Source of the DNA: Gammaproteobacteria bacterium
GTDB taxonomy: Bacteria > Pseudomonadota > Gammaproteobacteria > Pseudomonadales > Azotimanducaceae
DNA: 53,353 nucleotides
Direction of reading: 5' to 3'
Assembly: GCA_009845835.1 (NCBI GenBank)
Contig: VXYV01000009.1
Coordinates: 1-53,353, forward strand
Each line of letters begins with the position of its first letter. Position 1 is the stretch's first letter. The position numbers and the translations under genes are program-made. This document shows, in pieces, positions 1-9,003 of this stretch. The notes beneath the pieces are model-generated. The model saw only the letters and a list, made by a program, of their open reading frames with translations. It was not told the origin of the DNA and ran no database searches.

Positions 1-1
1 C

Positions 2-137
2 TACTATACGATACTCTGCAATTCAATTAGTTTTTTTATTTTCACATAAACCTCAGTAAACCTTGACAAAAACGGCTAAATGTGTACAATAAATATAGTA
101 TAAAAAAGTTGAAAAACTAACTAAAAAAATACTATAC
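2..137. repeat. Three copies of heptamer TACTATA around a promoter
   Basis: The heptamer TACTATA occurs at 2-8 and 130-136, and inverted (TATAGTA) at 94-100. The inverted and second direct copies extend to an 8-bp inverted repeat (94-101 against 129-136) with a 27-nt spacer. They surround the promoter at 63-90 and lie upstream of the ribosome binding site of the gene at 170. They could be operator half-sites or a leader hairpin. The region is very AT-rich, so chance is a real alternative. Confidence 0.35.
63..90 (+). promoter_or_regulatory. Sigma-70-type promoter of the gene at 170
   Basis: A perfect -35 box TTGACA (63-68) is followed after 16 bp by TACAAT (85-90), a 5/6 match to the -10 consensus. 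The expected transcription start near 97 gives an untranslated leader of about 73 nt. That leader carries the inverted heptamers and then the ribosome binding site GGAGG at 153-157. It is one of the best consensus promoters in the window. Confidence 0.6.
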
Positions 138-169
138 AAGACTTTTTAAATTGGAGGTAAACATCACGT

Positions 170-1225
170 ATGAAGTTTCGAGAAATTGATAGGTTAATCC
201 CTAAATCGCTAGTTTGTGGAGAGAAACGAAAAAAACTACTTGAAACTCTGGAATGTTCCACAGGGCAATTTGAATCCCAACCGCAAAATCGAGACGGTAG
301 AGGCGTGAAACAAAAAATTCGAAAACAGGTAACAGTCACAATCAAACATATTAAGAGTGCTTTGCGCCAGTTGGAACACCATGAAGATGCTCAAGTCAGA
401 CACAGTGCAAAAAAACTTCTCAAATCCATTCCCCATGTCAAGTATTCCGAACTTGCTCGTAGAGCTTCTTCATTCTGCGGTAGGGTTAAAAAGTCTTCGC
501 ACCGATTAAATGAACAACAGTTGCGGAAGAATAGTCGTACACTCGACATTTCAAAATCGATGAAGTTGCAAGAGGTTCGCTCGTTAGACTTTTTGCAAGA
601 GGTGGGACGCCGCTTAGAAAATTGTGTGGCTCGCCGTTGTTTCGCGCAAACTTATCTTCAAGAGGTCAGAGACGGCTATCATGAACTTTGGGCAGTATAT
701 AAGTGGCGAAGAATGGTAGGATTACTTAATGTCGAGACTTGGATGAGTCATATTTCGGATAGAGTAGTTCGTGAATGTAGCGCGAAAAGACGTTTACCGC
801 TGGAATTGAGTCGAGAAGAAGCGTTCAAAGTATTGAAGAGTCTTTCAATAACGGATGTAGAGGCTGAGACTTTTGTACGAGTTGGTGCTTTTCCAATGTT
901 TCTTCGTAAAGACAAAGAGCACGCTGTTCCTTTGTCGATTTATTACGGTACCAAATCGCATCGTGTTTGGCAGTTCTCCGATCGTATTGTCGTCGGTACT
1001 ACAGATACGCAGTCTGATGAACCAGCTGTATGGGACCCAACAAAAGTGAAATGGTCACAATTCAAACTAGTTTCGACGGACGAGTGGGAAACCTTGGATG
1101 AAGAAGAGGACACTGAGAACGAACTCAACCAGTGGGTTGAAATGGGTAGCAACAACTATCTGACAACTGGTAATCTGCTTCAGATCGTTGTGAGTCAAAT
1201 TAATTTGAAACAAATTATTCAGTAG
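170..1225 (+). CDS. Uncharacterised protein, faint PcfJ-like segment
   Basis: A 351-residue protein that I do not recognise with confidence. The ATG follows TTGGAGGTAA with a normal spacing of 12 nt. The N-terminal half (1-130) is strongly basic, with many Lys and Arg, and no signal peptide or membrane segment is seen. Residues 139-212 (LENCV at 149-153, then an aromatic-rich strand and a basic SAKRRLPL stretch) loosely recall the core of PcfJ-like proteins, which are found on plasmids and mobile elements. That link is weak inference. The C-terminus has an acidic patch (DEEEDTENE near 310-318). It stands alone, convergent with the TonB receptor gene and far from housekeeping genes. The basic charge would fit nucleic-acid binding, but nothing proves it. 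Confidence 0.6.
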   Translation: MKFREIDRLIPKSLVCGEKRKKLLETLECSTGQFESQPQNRDGRGVKQKIRKQVTVTIKHIKSALRQLEHHEDAQVRHSAKKLLKSIPHVKYSELARRASSFCGRVKKSSHRLNEQQLRKNSRTLDISKSMKLQEVRSLDFLQEVGRRLENCVARRCFAQTYLQEVRDGYHELWAVYKWRRMVGLLNVETWMSHISDRVVRECSAKRRLPLELSREEAFKVLKSLSITDVEAETFVRVGAFPMFLRKDKEHAVPLSIYYGTKSHRVWQFSDRIVVGTTDTQSDEPAVWDPTKVKWSQFKLVSTDEWETLDEEEDTENELNQWVEMGSNNYLTTGNLLQIVVSQINLKQIIQ

Positions 1226-1455
1226 TGAAACCGAGGAGGAATATGTGAACGGAAGGCGGTTTGAAATCAGTTCAGCACAACAAGGCGAAACTACGCTCTT
1301 CCATAACTCTTCAATCTTTCCTTTAACCTATTTTTAGTCTAGCCTTAAACACTATACAAGCGAAAGAAATGTGGATCGTACGAATCTCCAATTCATACTC
1401 AGTTTCCGACCAATGGTTGTATTCAATAGGAGTATGTCATCACTGAGGTACTAAC

Positions 1456-4347
1456 TTAATTTCCGAATTCATAAGTTACCGAAACTCTTACAGTTCGAGG
1501 ATGCTGGAAGGCTGCAGGAAGTCCGAAAGTTGGTGAAGCCGCTCGGGTTGCTTCATCTGCGATTTCCCGAACTTCAAGTACTCCATCGCTATCGAATACG
1601 TTGAATACATCTACTTTGATAGAAACGGTGTGAGATTGATATTGCTTCCTGAACTGTACTCCCAAGTCTAAATTGAAAATACCTTCCGTTCTACCGAGAG
1701 ATCCACGTGGTACAAACCAACCTTGTTGGTAGAAAGAGGAAGCACCGTACGCGGCTGCGTATGGGTCAGTTGGGTGAACACCAAAGGCATTTTTTGGACG
1801 CCCGTGGATATAGGAAGCAGATGCACTCACTTGCCATGATTGTTGCCAATTGTGTACGCCGGCTACCTTAACGGAGTGTCGTCTGTCGTTAGGTAGGTTT
1901 CCGTAAGCACCTTCCATGAGTCCTGCAAAATCGAACAAAGTCGTAATCCCAGCATCAGTTTGACCATTGTCAGAACGAACTAAACCTTCGTAGTTGCCAT
2001 AGCTGTGTGACCAAGTGTAGGTAAGGTTTACGTAGGAATCTAGCATCCAACTTTGCCGGAATTCCAATGTAAGACCGTGATACTTCCGTACCGGTGTTGG
2101 AAATCCTAGTTCGGTTGCGCTTAACCTGACTAATTCTGCTATACCGTCTCCATCAAGGTCGAATCTAGTGGAGACGTCGGTTCCTGGGTTCGTCAAAATA
2201 TAGTGGAAAGCGCCAGGAACACCAACTCCTTGGTCGATTGTAATATCTTCGATTGCTCGCCCTAAATGCCGGAATGTATATGTGATACCACCACGCCGAT
2301 TCTTCGAAAATTCAGTCTCGAAACCTAAGATAAACTCATCTTGGTACATTGGTTTTACGGTTGTATCAATAACTTGATCTGCGGGTTTTACCTTACCGTC
2401 CCCATATACAGTCGTTGATCCAATTTTGTATCCCAAGACAGTACTCCCGTCTTGTGCAATTGGTCCATCAAAAGTGTACCATTCTTGCGTAAACAGTTCA
2501 CGTCCAGCCAGACGAACGTTCGTATTGTTGGCTATAGGAAGGTGATATCTTCCAAAGTTCGCGAACAATCTCGCAATTCCACGTTTTCCTACACCCCACA
2601 CAACTCCAAGTCTCGGTGCCCACTGGTTCTGCATGCTGATGAATGTTTCACCAACAGCGTTCCGGTTATGGAAGGTTTCGTTCCGCACTCCAACTCGAAG
2701 ACTTACGTTGTTTCTAACTGACCATAGATCTTCGATGTACCATGCTCGTGCTGTTGTTTTGAAACTTCCTCCCCGCTGATACAAACGATATCTAACAAGT
2801 TCTGTAATGCCGTCAGGAACAATTCCACCATTACTGAGTGTTGTTCCTGGAGTAACCGTGTAGTATCGAAAATACTCTCCTCCATCTGGTCCTGCATACT
2901 GGTGCTTGTCTTCAGACACATTAGTTTCGTGGTCGAGTCCAAAACGTAGTAAATGGTGAGAAGAAAGCGAAACTTCGAAGTCAGTCCGGTATAGATCTCG
3001 TGTATCTTGACTAGTTCCCGGTAATAAAATTTTCCAACATCCTATCGGGATTGATTGACCACTTCGAGAGTCTATAGCAGCTGGACATAGGTCGTCGAAC
3101 TGCGATCGGCTACTTCGCTCATATTGATTTATGCCTGCCAGTATGGACACGGTGAAGTTGTACCCAAAATTACCGACGTAATTAGCGATAAAATTTTGAC
3201 CACCACTGTTCGAGTATCGGTCTCCCTCAAAACTACCGATTCTCCCTGAAGACTTATCCCAGAGATACGTCGAAGTCTTATTGGAGTTTTCATCTGAAAA
3301 TGCGGTGAGTTCAATTCGCTGAGAGTCATTCAAAATCCAATCGACTTTAGCACCCCAGAACGGGTCGTTATTCCTAGATTTATAAAGTCGATTACTAGGC
3401 GAGTAGTCTTCACTTCGATAATCGCGACCCTGATAAATCCCATAAAGGTAAATGTGAGGGTAAAGTAGGGGACCACTGGCTGAGACAAAATATTGGTTTG
3501 AGAAATGTTTGTCGAGACTATTGAAGGATACGTGGCCGCCTGGTTCAGTTGGGTGAGGGACATTCGGGCTATAACTGCGTAGTGACTCTGGTGTGGTAAT
3601 GTACCCCATACTCGCTGACCAGGTGTTACTCCCGCGTTTAGTTATACCGCTAAACACTCCACCCGTGGATCTACCATATTCAGCACTGAAACCACCGGAC
3701 TTAAACTGAAATTGATCGTAAAACTTGAATGGAATGGAACTTCCACCTAGTCCTCGGCGAAAGTCAGTGACATTCATACCATTTATGTAGTAAGTGTTCT
3801 CGGCAACAGATGAACCACTGAAGGACACAAGATTACCGAAGGCTTTATCACCAGCAAGAGTTCCTGGAGTCAATAACGCGACCGATTCAATGTTGTTAAA
3901 CACGGGGAGACTTTCTACGTCTGTTGCTGTCAATATGGTTGATTTTTCGACTGAGGAAGTATTCAAAAATGAGTCTGAAGTCCCGATCACGATGACTTCT
4001 TCCATCGCACCGACTACTAGGTCAAAGTTGATTGTGATCCCTTCACCCGCTAATACCGTTGTAGTTCGGGTAGACTTCTTGTATCCGTCTTTGGTTGCTG
4101 TAATCTCGTAATTGCCGGGTGCAAGACGAGAAAAATAGAAAGTACCAGATTCGGTTGAGACTATTATTCGATTTTGGTTAGTATCTAAGTTCAGGACCGT
4201 CACAGTCGTGTCTTCGGCTGAACTGTTTTCGATTGTTACGGTGCCTTGGATTGAACCTGTATTTTCAGCTGCGGGAGTAGAACTTACTAAAAACACTGCT
4301 ATAGTCATTATCAGGGTTTGTAAGTAACACAAAATCTTCCTAATCAT
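1456..4347 (-). CDS. TonB-dependent receptor, Oar-like with carboxypeptidase-regulatory N-domain
   Basis: A 963-residue outer-membrane receptor. A signal peptide (residues 1-27, basic start then a hydrophobic core ending near TPAAENTG) is followed by a carboxypeptidase-regulatory-like beta-sandwich (about 30-115, with GSIQGTV and the LAPGNYEITATKDGY motif). Next come a TonB-box-like stretch (EEVIVIG), a plug domain (about 120-240, with AEYGRSTGGV) and a large beta-barrel ending in VSVTYEFGN. This order is typical of Oar/SusC-like receptors, which import large or peptide-like ligands with TonB energy. The ligand cannot be read from sequence. The ATG is preceded by a good AAAGGAGA site. It is divergent from a second TonB receptor, and the 208-bp gap probably holds both promoters. 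Confidence 0.9.
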   Translation of the reverse strand: MIRKILCYLQTLIMTIAVFLVSSTPAAENTGSIQGTVTIENSSAEDTTVTVLNLDTNQNRIIVSTESGTFYFSRLAPGNYEITATKDGYKKSTRTTTVLAGEGITINFDLVVGAMEEVIVIGTSDSFLNTSSVEKSTILTATDVESLPVFNNIESVALLTPGTLAGDKAFGNLVSFSGSSVAENTYYINGMNVTDFRRGLGGSSIPFKFYDQFQFKSGGFSAEYGRSTGGVFSGITKRGSNTWSASMGYITTPESLRSYSPNVPHPTEPGGHVSFNSLDKHFSNQYFVSASGPLLYPHIYLYGIYQGRDYRSEDYSPSNRLYKSRNNDPFWGAKVDWILNDSQRIELTAFSDENSNKTSTYLWDKSSGRIGSFEGDRYSNSGGQNFIANYVGNFGYNFTVSILAGINQYERSSRSQFDDLCPAAIDSRSGQSIPIGCWKILLPGTSQDTRDLYRTDFEVSLSSHHLLRFGLDHETNVSEDKHQYAGPDGGEYFRYYTVTPGTTLSNGGIVPDGITELVRYRLYQRGGSFKTTARAWYIEDLWSVRNNVSLRVGVRNETFHNRNAVGETFISMQNQWAPRLGVVWGVGKRGIARLFANFGRYHLPIANNTNVRLAGRELFTQEWYTFDGPIAQDGSTVLGYKIGSTTVYGDGKVKPADQVIDTTVKPMYQDEFILGFETEFSKNRRGGITYTFRHLGRAIEDITIDQGVGVPGAFHYILTNPGTDVSTRFDLDGDGIAELVRLSATELGFPTPVRKYHGLTLEFRQSWMLDSYVNLTYTWSHSYGNYEGLVRSDNGQTDAGITTLFDFAGLMEGAYGNLPNDRRHSVKVAGVHNWQQSWQVSASASYIHGRPKNAFGVHPTDPYAAAYGASSFYQQGWFVPRGSLGRTEGIFNLDLGVQFRKQYQSHTVSIKVDVFNVFDSDGVLEVREIADEATRAASPTFGLPAAFQHPRTVRVSVTYEFGN

Positions 4348-4555
4348 TTGTTTTCTCCTTTGTTGTTCTACTCATAGAACGCGCAACTTTCAACTGACAA
4401 CAATCTGTGACTTAAAAATTGAAACCTGAGAAATTTCGTCCTAACATATAAAAATTAACGCTGAGACTTGTTTGATTTGATCGAGGAACATGATATTCAA
4501 GAATGACATCTTTTCTAAAATATCTCGCTAACTTGCAACGAAGTCTCCGACTCGA

Positions 4556-7417
4556 ATGTATCCCATTTGTTTCTACAGATTTTTGAGAAGTGTCATTGTT
4601 ACCGTTATTTTTACGGTATCAGTTTCGTTCGCAACACTAGTTGGTGCTGATACAAACTCTCAGTCTGACGTCGAGCAAGAAGAAAATCTTGAAGAAGTTA
4701 TAACCATAGGTACTCGAACACGCGAACATTCCACCTTGGATAGTACAGTTCCCATTCAGGTTTACGATCAGGACGAACTTGCCAGTGTCGCGACAGCTAC
4801 TGATTTGATTGATGTTCTGCAACGATTGATTCCTTCGTTTAATGTCTCTCGAGAACCAATTTCTGATGGTGCTTCCTTTATGCGTCCTCCCTTTGTACGA
4901 GGATTGGATTCCGATAAGTTACTTGTGCTCGTCAATGGTAAACGCCGACACAAAGGCGCGTTAGTGCGTTTGGGAGGTGGTGGTACTCATGGAGCGGATA
5001 TTTCCTCGATACCTGTATCTGCATTGCAGTCAGTGGAACTCTTACAAGACGGTGCTAGTGCGCAACATGGTTCTGATGCCATTGCGGGGGTCATCAATTT
5101 TCGATTGAAAGACGACCCAGACTCGGTGACTTTTTCAGCATCAACCGGGGAATATTCAAAGGGTGGAGGTGACTTAAGATTATTCTCAAACCTTGGATTA
5201 CCGTTGCTGGATGGCTTCGTGAATCTAAGTTTTGAATACAGTGATGTACGAGGTACATCGCGAGGGCAGCGCTACGATTTAGCTGTGGGAGGTGGTAGTG
5301 GACTAACCCCGGCCCAAAGTGCGGAGGTCGCTATAGATACCAATGCGGACGGAATACCAGATCGCTTTGGACCTGATGTATTTACAGAAATTCGTGATCA
5401 TGAAGGTAATCTACTCAGTCTAGTATGGGGAAGTGATGGAATCCCGGACGATTCGACTCAAAAGTTTAAGGAAAATCTACCGATACCAGAACAAGTATGG
5501 GGGATACCAGCGAGCACCGACGCCAAAATTAGTGCAAATTTTCGATTCCCTTTTATGAGTGAATTACTCGGATCTTCGCACTTGTACGGTTTTGGTAACT
5601 GGCGAACTAGCGAAAGTACCGGATCTTTCTTTTATCGTAGACCAGGAGTCGGACAACTTAATCCAGTTCGTCTCGCGGATGGTTCAATCTTTAATCCCCG
5701 TGACAGATTTCCGGGTGGATTCACGCCTAAATTCACCGGAAATATTGATGATATCGCTGGAATTGCAGGTCTCGCTGGCGATGTTGACTATTTGTCATGG
5801 GACTTTAGTGTTAGGTTCGGTTATAGTGCTATGTCGTATGAGTTAACTAACACCTGGAATCCATCAATGGGTCCTAGTTCGCCTACCACATTTAGACCTG
5901 GTGAATTACGGTCTACAGAATTTGCCTTCAATGGTGACTTTACTTGGATAGTTACACCCACTTGGGAAACACCAATAGTATCTGCATTCGGGTTTGAGTA
6001 TCGCAAAGATAGTTATGAAATTCTTGCCGGTGATGCTGCCTCCTATATGGTCGGACCCTTTGCATTTCGAGACCCATTTAATTTTGATATTACGGAGGCA
6101 GAGGTCAATGTCGATCCAAACGATGATCTCACACAAGCAGGATGTCGTTTAGCTGGCCATGAAGAGCTCATTGCCACTAATCCGAACGTTCATGCCCAAC
6201 CCGGAGGAAACTGTATTGCAGGAGACCCAATTTACAACGTCATGTCGGTCGGATCAAACGGATTTCCAGGTTACGATCCGAAATATGCCGTTGATCGTAG
6301 TAGAGGCGGTGGTGCAGCATATGTTGAGTTGTCAGTGGATCCATCTCGTTGGGTAATTGACGTAGCGGGAAGGCTAGAAGATGCGGGTTCTTACGGTTTT
6401 GTATTTACATGGAAGTTTGCATCGAAATACGACCTAACTAATACCCTTTCAGCCCGAAGTTCAGTAACCAGTGGATTTAAAGCTCCCACGATTGGGCAAG
6501 AGTCGACTGTGAATGTTAGTACTAGAATCAATAGTCAAGGTAATCCAGCAGCTGAAGGGATTTTTCCGACAAATCATCCGGTAGCATCTTATTTTGGTGC
6601 AAAACCACTTGACCCCGAAAGTTCTAGACATCTAACGTTAGGTTTTGTCCTTGCGAATTCGAACGGTTCCTATAGCCGGTCTGATATCTATTCACCATCC
6701 GGAAGTTCTAGTAACTCTGGAGTTCTGGGTGTAGATTGGAGCATCACCGTTGATGGGTATATTGTCAGAGTGCGTGACAGGTTAACTTTGTCGTCTCCGT
6801 TTACAGTAGACGAACAGGCATTGCAGGCATTAAATTCAATGGGAATTCACGAAGCAAACGCGATTTCTCAGGTGGTATACTTTACGAACGCTCTTACAAC
6901 GGAATCGGTAGGGTTGGAATTAAGTGGTGCGTATAAGTTTATTAGTCAAGTAGGGGCGACTGAAGTAGTTGCGTCCTTGAATTGGAACAAAATCAAAATT
7001 ACCGACCAAAAACCTCAAACCAGACCCGACGGTTCAACGTTCGAATTAATTAATGCAGAAGGTTTGTTTGATTTTGAACATACCTGGCCGCGCTACCGTA
7101 GCGTAATTACCGTTCAACACTTTTTTAGGAATGACATAAACGTGATGATAAGAGGCAATCGCTTTGGTTCCCACCAAAACGCGAGTAATTCCACCTTGAG
7201 TAACGTTCAAACATTTTCTGCGAAATGGCAGTGGGATGCCCATCTGCAAGTCAATCTTTGGCAAAACTACCATGTGATTGCGAGAGCAAAAAATGTATTT
7301 GATAGCAGTCCTGACCCAGCAGAATTTGAAGCATGCTGTGGTCGAATATTCCGCTCTGACTCCCTCGTTCCTTGGCAGGGTCCATACTATTCAATAACGT
7401 TTACTTATCAGCGTTAA
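4556..7417 (+). CDS. TonB-dependent outer-membrane receptor
   Basis: A 953-residue receptor. A signal peptide (about 1-31, ending SFATLVGA) precedes an acidic linker and the TonB-box-like LEEVITIGTR. The plug domain (about 50-180) carries FVRGLDSDKLLVLVNGKR and LLQDGASAQHGSDAIAGVINF, the classic plug signatures of iron-complex and cobalamin-type receptors. The barrel ends with YYSITFTYQR. A DTNADGIPDRFG segment (about residue 260) resembles a calcium-binding loop in an extracellular loop. No clear ribosome binding site precedes the chosen ATG, so the start is less certain than the family. It is divergent from the Oar-like receptor. No adjacent TonB, ABC transporter or siderophore gene hints at the ligand. 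Confidence 0.9.
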   Translation: MYPICFYRFLRSVIVTVIFTVSVSFATLVGADTNSQSDVEQEENLEEVITIGTRTREHSTLDSTVPIQVYDQDELASVATATDLIDVLQRLIPSFNVSREPISDGASFMRPPFVRGLDSDKLLVLVNGKRRHKGALVRLGGGGTHGADISSIPVSALQSVELLQDGASAQHGSDAIAGVINFRLKDDPDSVTFSASTGEYSKGGGDLRLFSNLGLPLLDGFVNLSFEYSDVRGTSRGQRYDLAVGGGSGLTPAQSAEVAIDTNADGIPDRFGPDVFTEIRDHEGNLLSLVWGSDGIPDDSTQKFKENLPIPEQVWGIPASTDAKISANFRFPFMSELLGSSHLYGFGNWRTSESTGSFFYRRPGVGQLNPVRLADGSIFNPRDRFPGGFTPKFTGNIDDIAGIAGLAGDVDYLSWDFSVRFGYSAMSYELTNTWNPSMGPSSPTTFRPGELRSTEFAFNGDFTWIVTPTWETPIVSAFGFEYRKDSYEILAGDAASYMVGPFAFRDPFNFDITEAEVNVDPNDDLTQAGCRLAGHEELIATNPNVHAQPGGNCIAGDPIYNVMSVGSNGFPGYDPKYAVDRSRGGGAAYVELSVDPSRWVIDVAGRLEDAGSYGFVFTWKFASKYDLTNTLSARSSVTSGFKAPTIGQESTVNVSTRINSQGNPAAEGIFPTNHPVASYFGAKPLDPESSRHLTLGFVLANSNGSYSRSDIYSPSGSSSNSGVLGVDWSITVDGYIVRVRDRLTLSSPFTVDEQALQALNSMGIHEANAISQVVYFTNALTTESVGLELSGAYKFISQVGATEVVASLNWNKIKITDQKPQTRPDGSTFELINAEGLFDFEHTWPRYRSVITVQHFFRNDINVMIRGNRFGSHQNASNSTLSNVQTFSAKWQWDAHLQVNLWQNYHVIARAKNVFDSSPDPAEFEACCGRIFRSDSLVPWQGPYYSITFTYQR

Positions 7418-7650
7418 TCCCGGATGCCCAATCGCGCTAATTCTTGCTACACATATTGATTACGATAACTTCTCTAATCGCACGTAATTCTTGTCGGGTA
7501 TGTCTAATCGAAGCGCTTAGTTTGCGTTTTCGAAAGAAAAGGTACTTTTGCTTTCCGTATAAAATCTACAAAGAAAAATATGACTAAACCAACTAACCTG
7601 TTTTTCGTCACATCGGAGCACAATTTATCCATCACAGTGGAGTATAACCA

Positions 7651-8397
7651 GTGAGTAAAGTAGCAATCATTACCGGTGCTGGCACCGGAATTGGCAGAGC
7701 GACAACACTAGAACTGTTGAATAACGATTATTCGATTGTTGCCGTAGGACGTCGACAAGCTAAGTTAAATGAATTAGAAGACGAAGCGAACTCAAGCGAT
7801 CGTCTAATCACCATTTCGACCGACGTTGGTATCGAAAGTGAAGTAATGCGATTATTTGACGTTACTTTGTCTGCGTTTGGTCGAGTGGACCTGCTTTTCA
7901 ATAACGCTGGTATTGGCGCACCTGCGATTCCGATGGAAGAATTGACTCTTTCGCAATGGGATCAGGTGATTCGTACCAATCTCACTGGTGCTTTTTTATG
8001 TACTAGAGCTGCAATGCGAATTATGAAAAACCAAACTCCGCAAGGTGGAAGAATCATCAACAATGGATCGATATCAGCTCATTCACCACGACCATATTCT
8101 GCACCCTATACAGCAAGTAAACATGCATTAACCGGACTGACAAAGTCCACCGCACTTGATGGACGAGAACACAAAGTCGTCTGTTGCCAAATCGACGTCG
8201 GAAACGCCGCTACTGATTCGACTGCGTTAATGAAAGATGGTGTACTACAACCAGATGGAGCTCGCAAACCAGAACCGATTTTTGATGTTTCGAAAGTTGC
8301 AAAAGCCATCCTCTATATGGACAGTATATCTCTGGATGCGAACGTTCAATGGATGACTATCTTAGCTTCACAAATGCCGTATACCGGTAGAGGTTGA
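7651..8397 (+). CDS. Short-chain dehydrogenase/reductase (SDR)
   Basis: A 248-residue NAD(P)-dependent oxidoreductase of the classical SDR family, cytoplasmic. The Rossmann motif TGAGTGIG is at residues 8-15, NNAG at 84-87, and the catalytic set N110, S140 or S142, Y153 and K157 (YTASK) is complete. Arginines at 34-35 after the second strand suggest NADP(H) preference, by inference. The start is GTG, with GGAG eight bases upstream. The substrate is not predictable. It stands alone, convergent with smpB with only 14 bp between the stops. Confidence 0.88.
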   Translation: MSKVAIITGAGTGIGRATTLELLNNDYSIVAVGRRQAKLNELEDEANSSDRLITISTDVGIESEVMRLFDVTLSAFGRVDLLFNNAGIGAPAIPMEELTLSQWDQVIRTNLTGAFLCTRAAMRIMKNQTPQGGRIINNGSISAHSPRPYSAPYTASKHALTGLTKSTALDGREHKVVCCQIDVGNAATDSTALMKDGVLQPDGARKPEPIFDVSKVAKAILYMDSISLDANVQWMTILASQMPYTGRG

Positions 8398-8411
8398 TTT
8401 AAACGACACAT

Positions 8412-8879
8412 TTACGATTCACGTAACTGTCGTTCTTTCTCGCGCTGTACTTCGCGTTCGCGTAGCACCCGCCGTTTATCGTACTTCTTGCGGCCAAGTG
8501 CGAGCCCGATTTCACACTTCACACGTTGGTTCTTCCAATAAATAGATAGCACAACACAGGTGCGACCTCGATTCTGGACCGATGAATAAATCTGCCCTAA
8601 CTCATAAGCATGAAGTAAAAGTTTTTTGGGTCGCCGTGGTTCTGCCACAACATGCGTAGACGCACTCAATAACGGTTCTATGCGTAAACCAACAAGGATT
8701 GCTTCACCGTCTTGCATGCGGACATAAGCATCAGTAAGGTTAGCTTTTCCTTCACGTAGACTCTTAACCTCCCATCCTTTTAACGAAATCCCGGCTTCAA
8801 ACTTTTTCTCGACAGTAAAGTCAAATCGTGCACGACGGTTACGTGCAATGATTCGGGTCTTTTTGTTCGAAGAGTTCAT
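8412..8879 (-). CDS. smpB: SsrA-binding protein SmpB
   Basis: A 155-residue partner of transfer-messenger RNA in trans-translation, which rescues stalled ribosomes. The oligonucleotide-binding fold is recognisable from FEAGISLKGWEVKSLREGKANL (about residues 27-48) and the KKLLLHAYEL segment. The Lys/Arg-rich tail (GRKKYDKRRVLREREVQREK, about 129-148) is the part that enters the decoding centre in this family. Length is normal. No ssrA gene is seen beside it. It opens the block that continues through ratA, rnfH and bamE, as in Pseudomonas. Confidence 0.96.
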   Translation of the reverse strand: MNSSNKKTRIIARNRRARFDFTVEKKFEAGISLKGWEVKSLREGKANLTDAYVRMQDGEAILVGLRIEPLLSASTHVVAEPRRPKKLLLHAYELGQIYSSVQNRGRTCVVLSIYWKNQRVKCEIGLALGRKKYDKRRVLREREVQREKERQLRES

Positions 8880-9003
8880 TAGATAATTTTTTGCTTTGAT
8901 TGATCGCCTGTGCGCTTACTCAAATTGATTATGCTTAATATTAGTTTGTTAGCATTCATTGCACGAGAGTTTATTTCTCTGAAAACTTACCTGGGAGGGA
9001 GAA

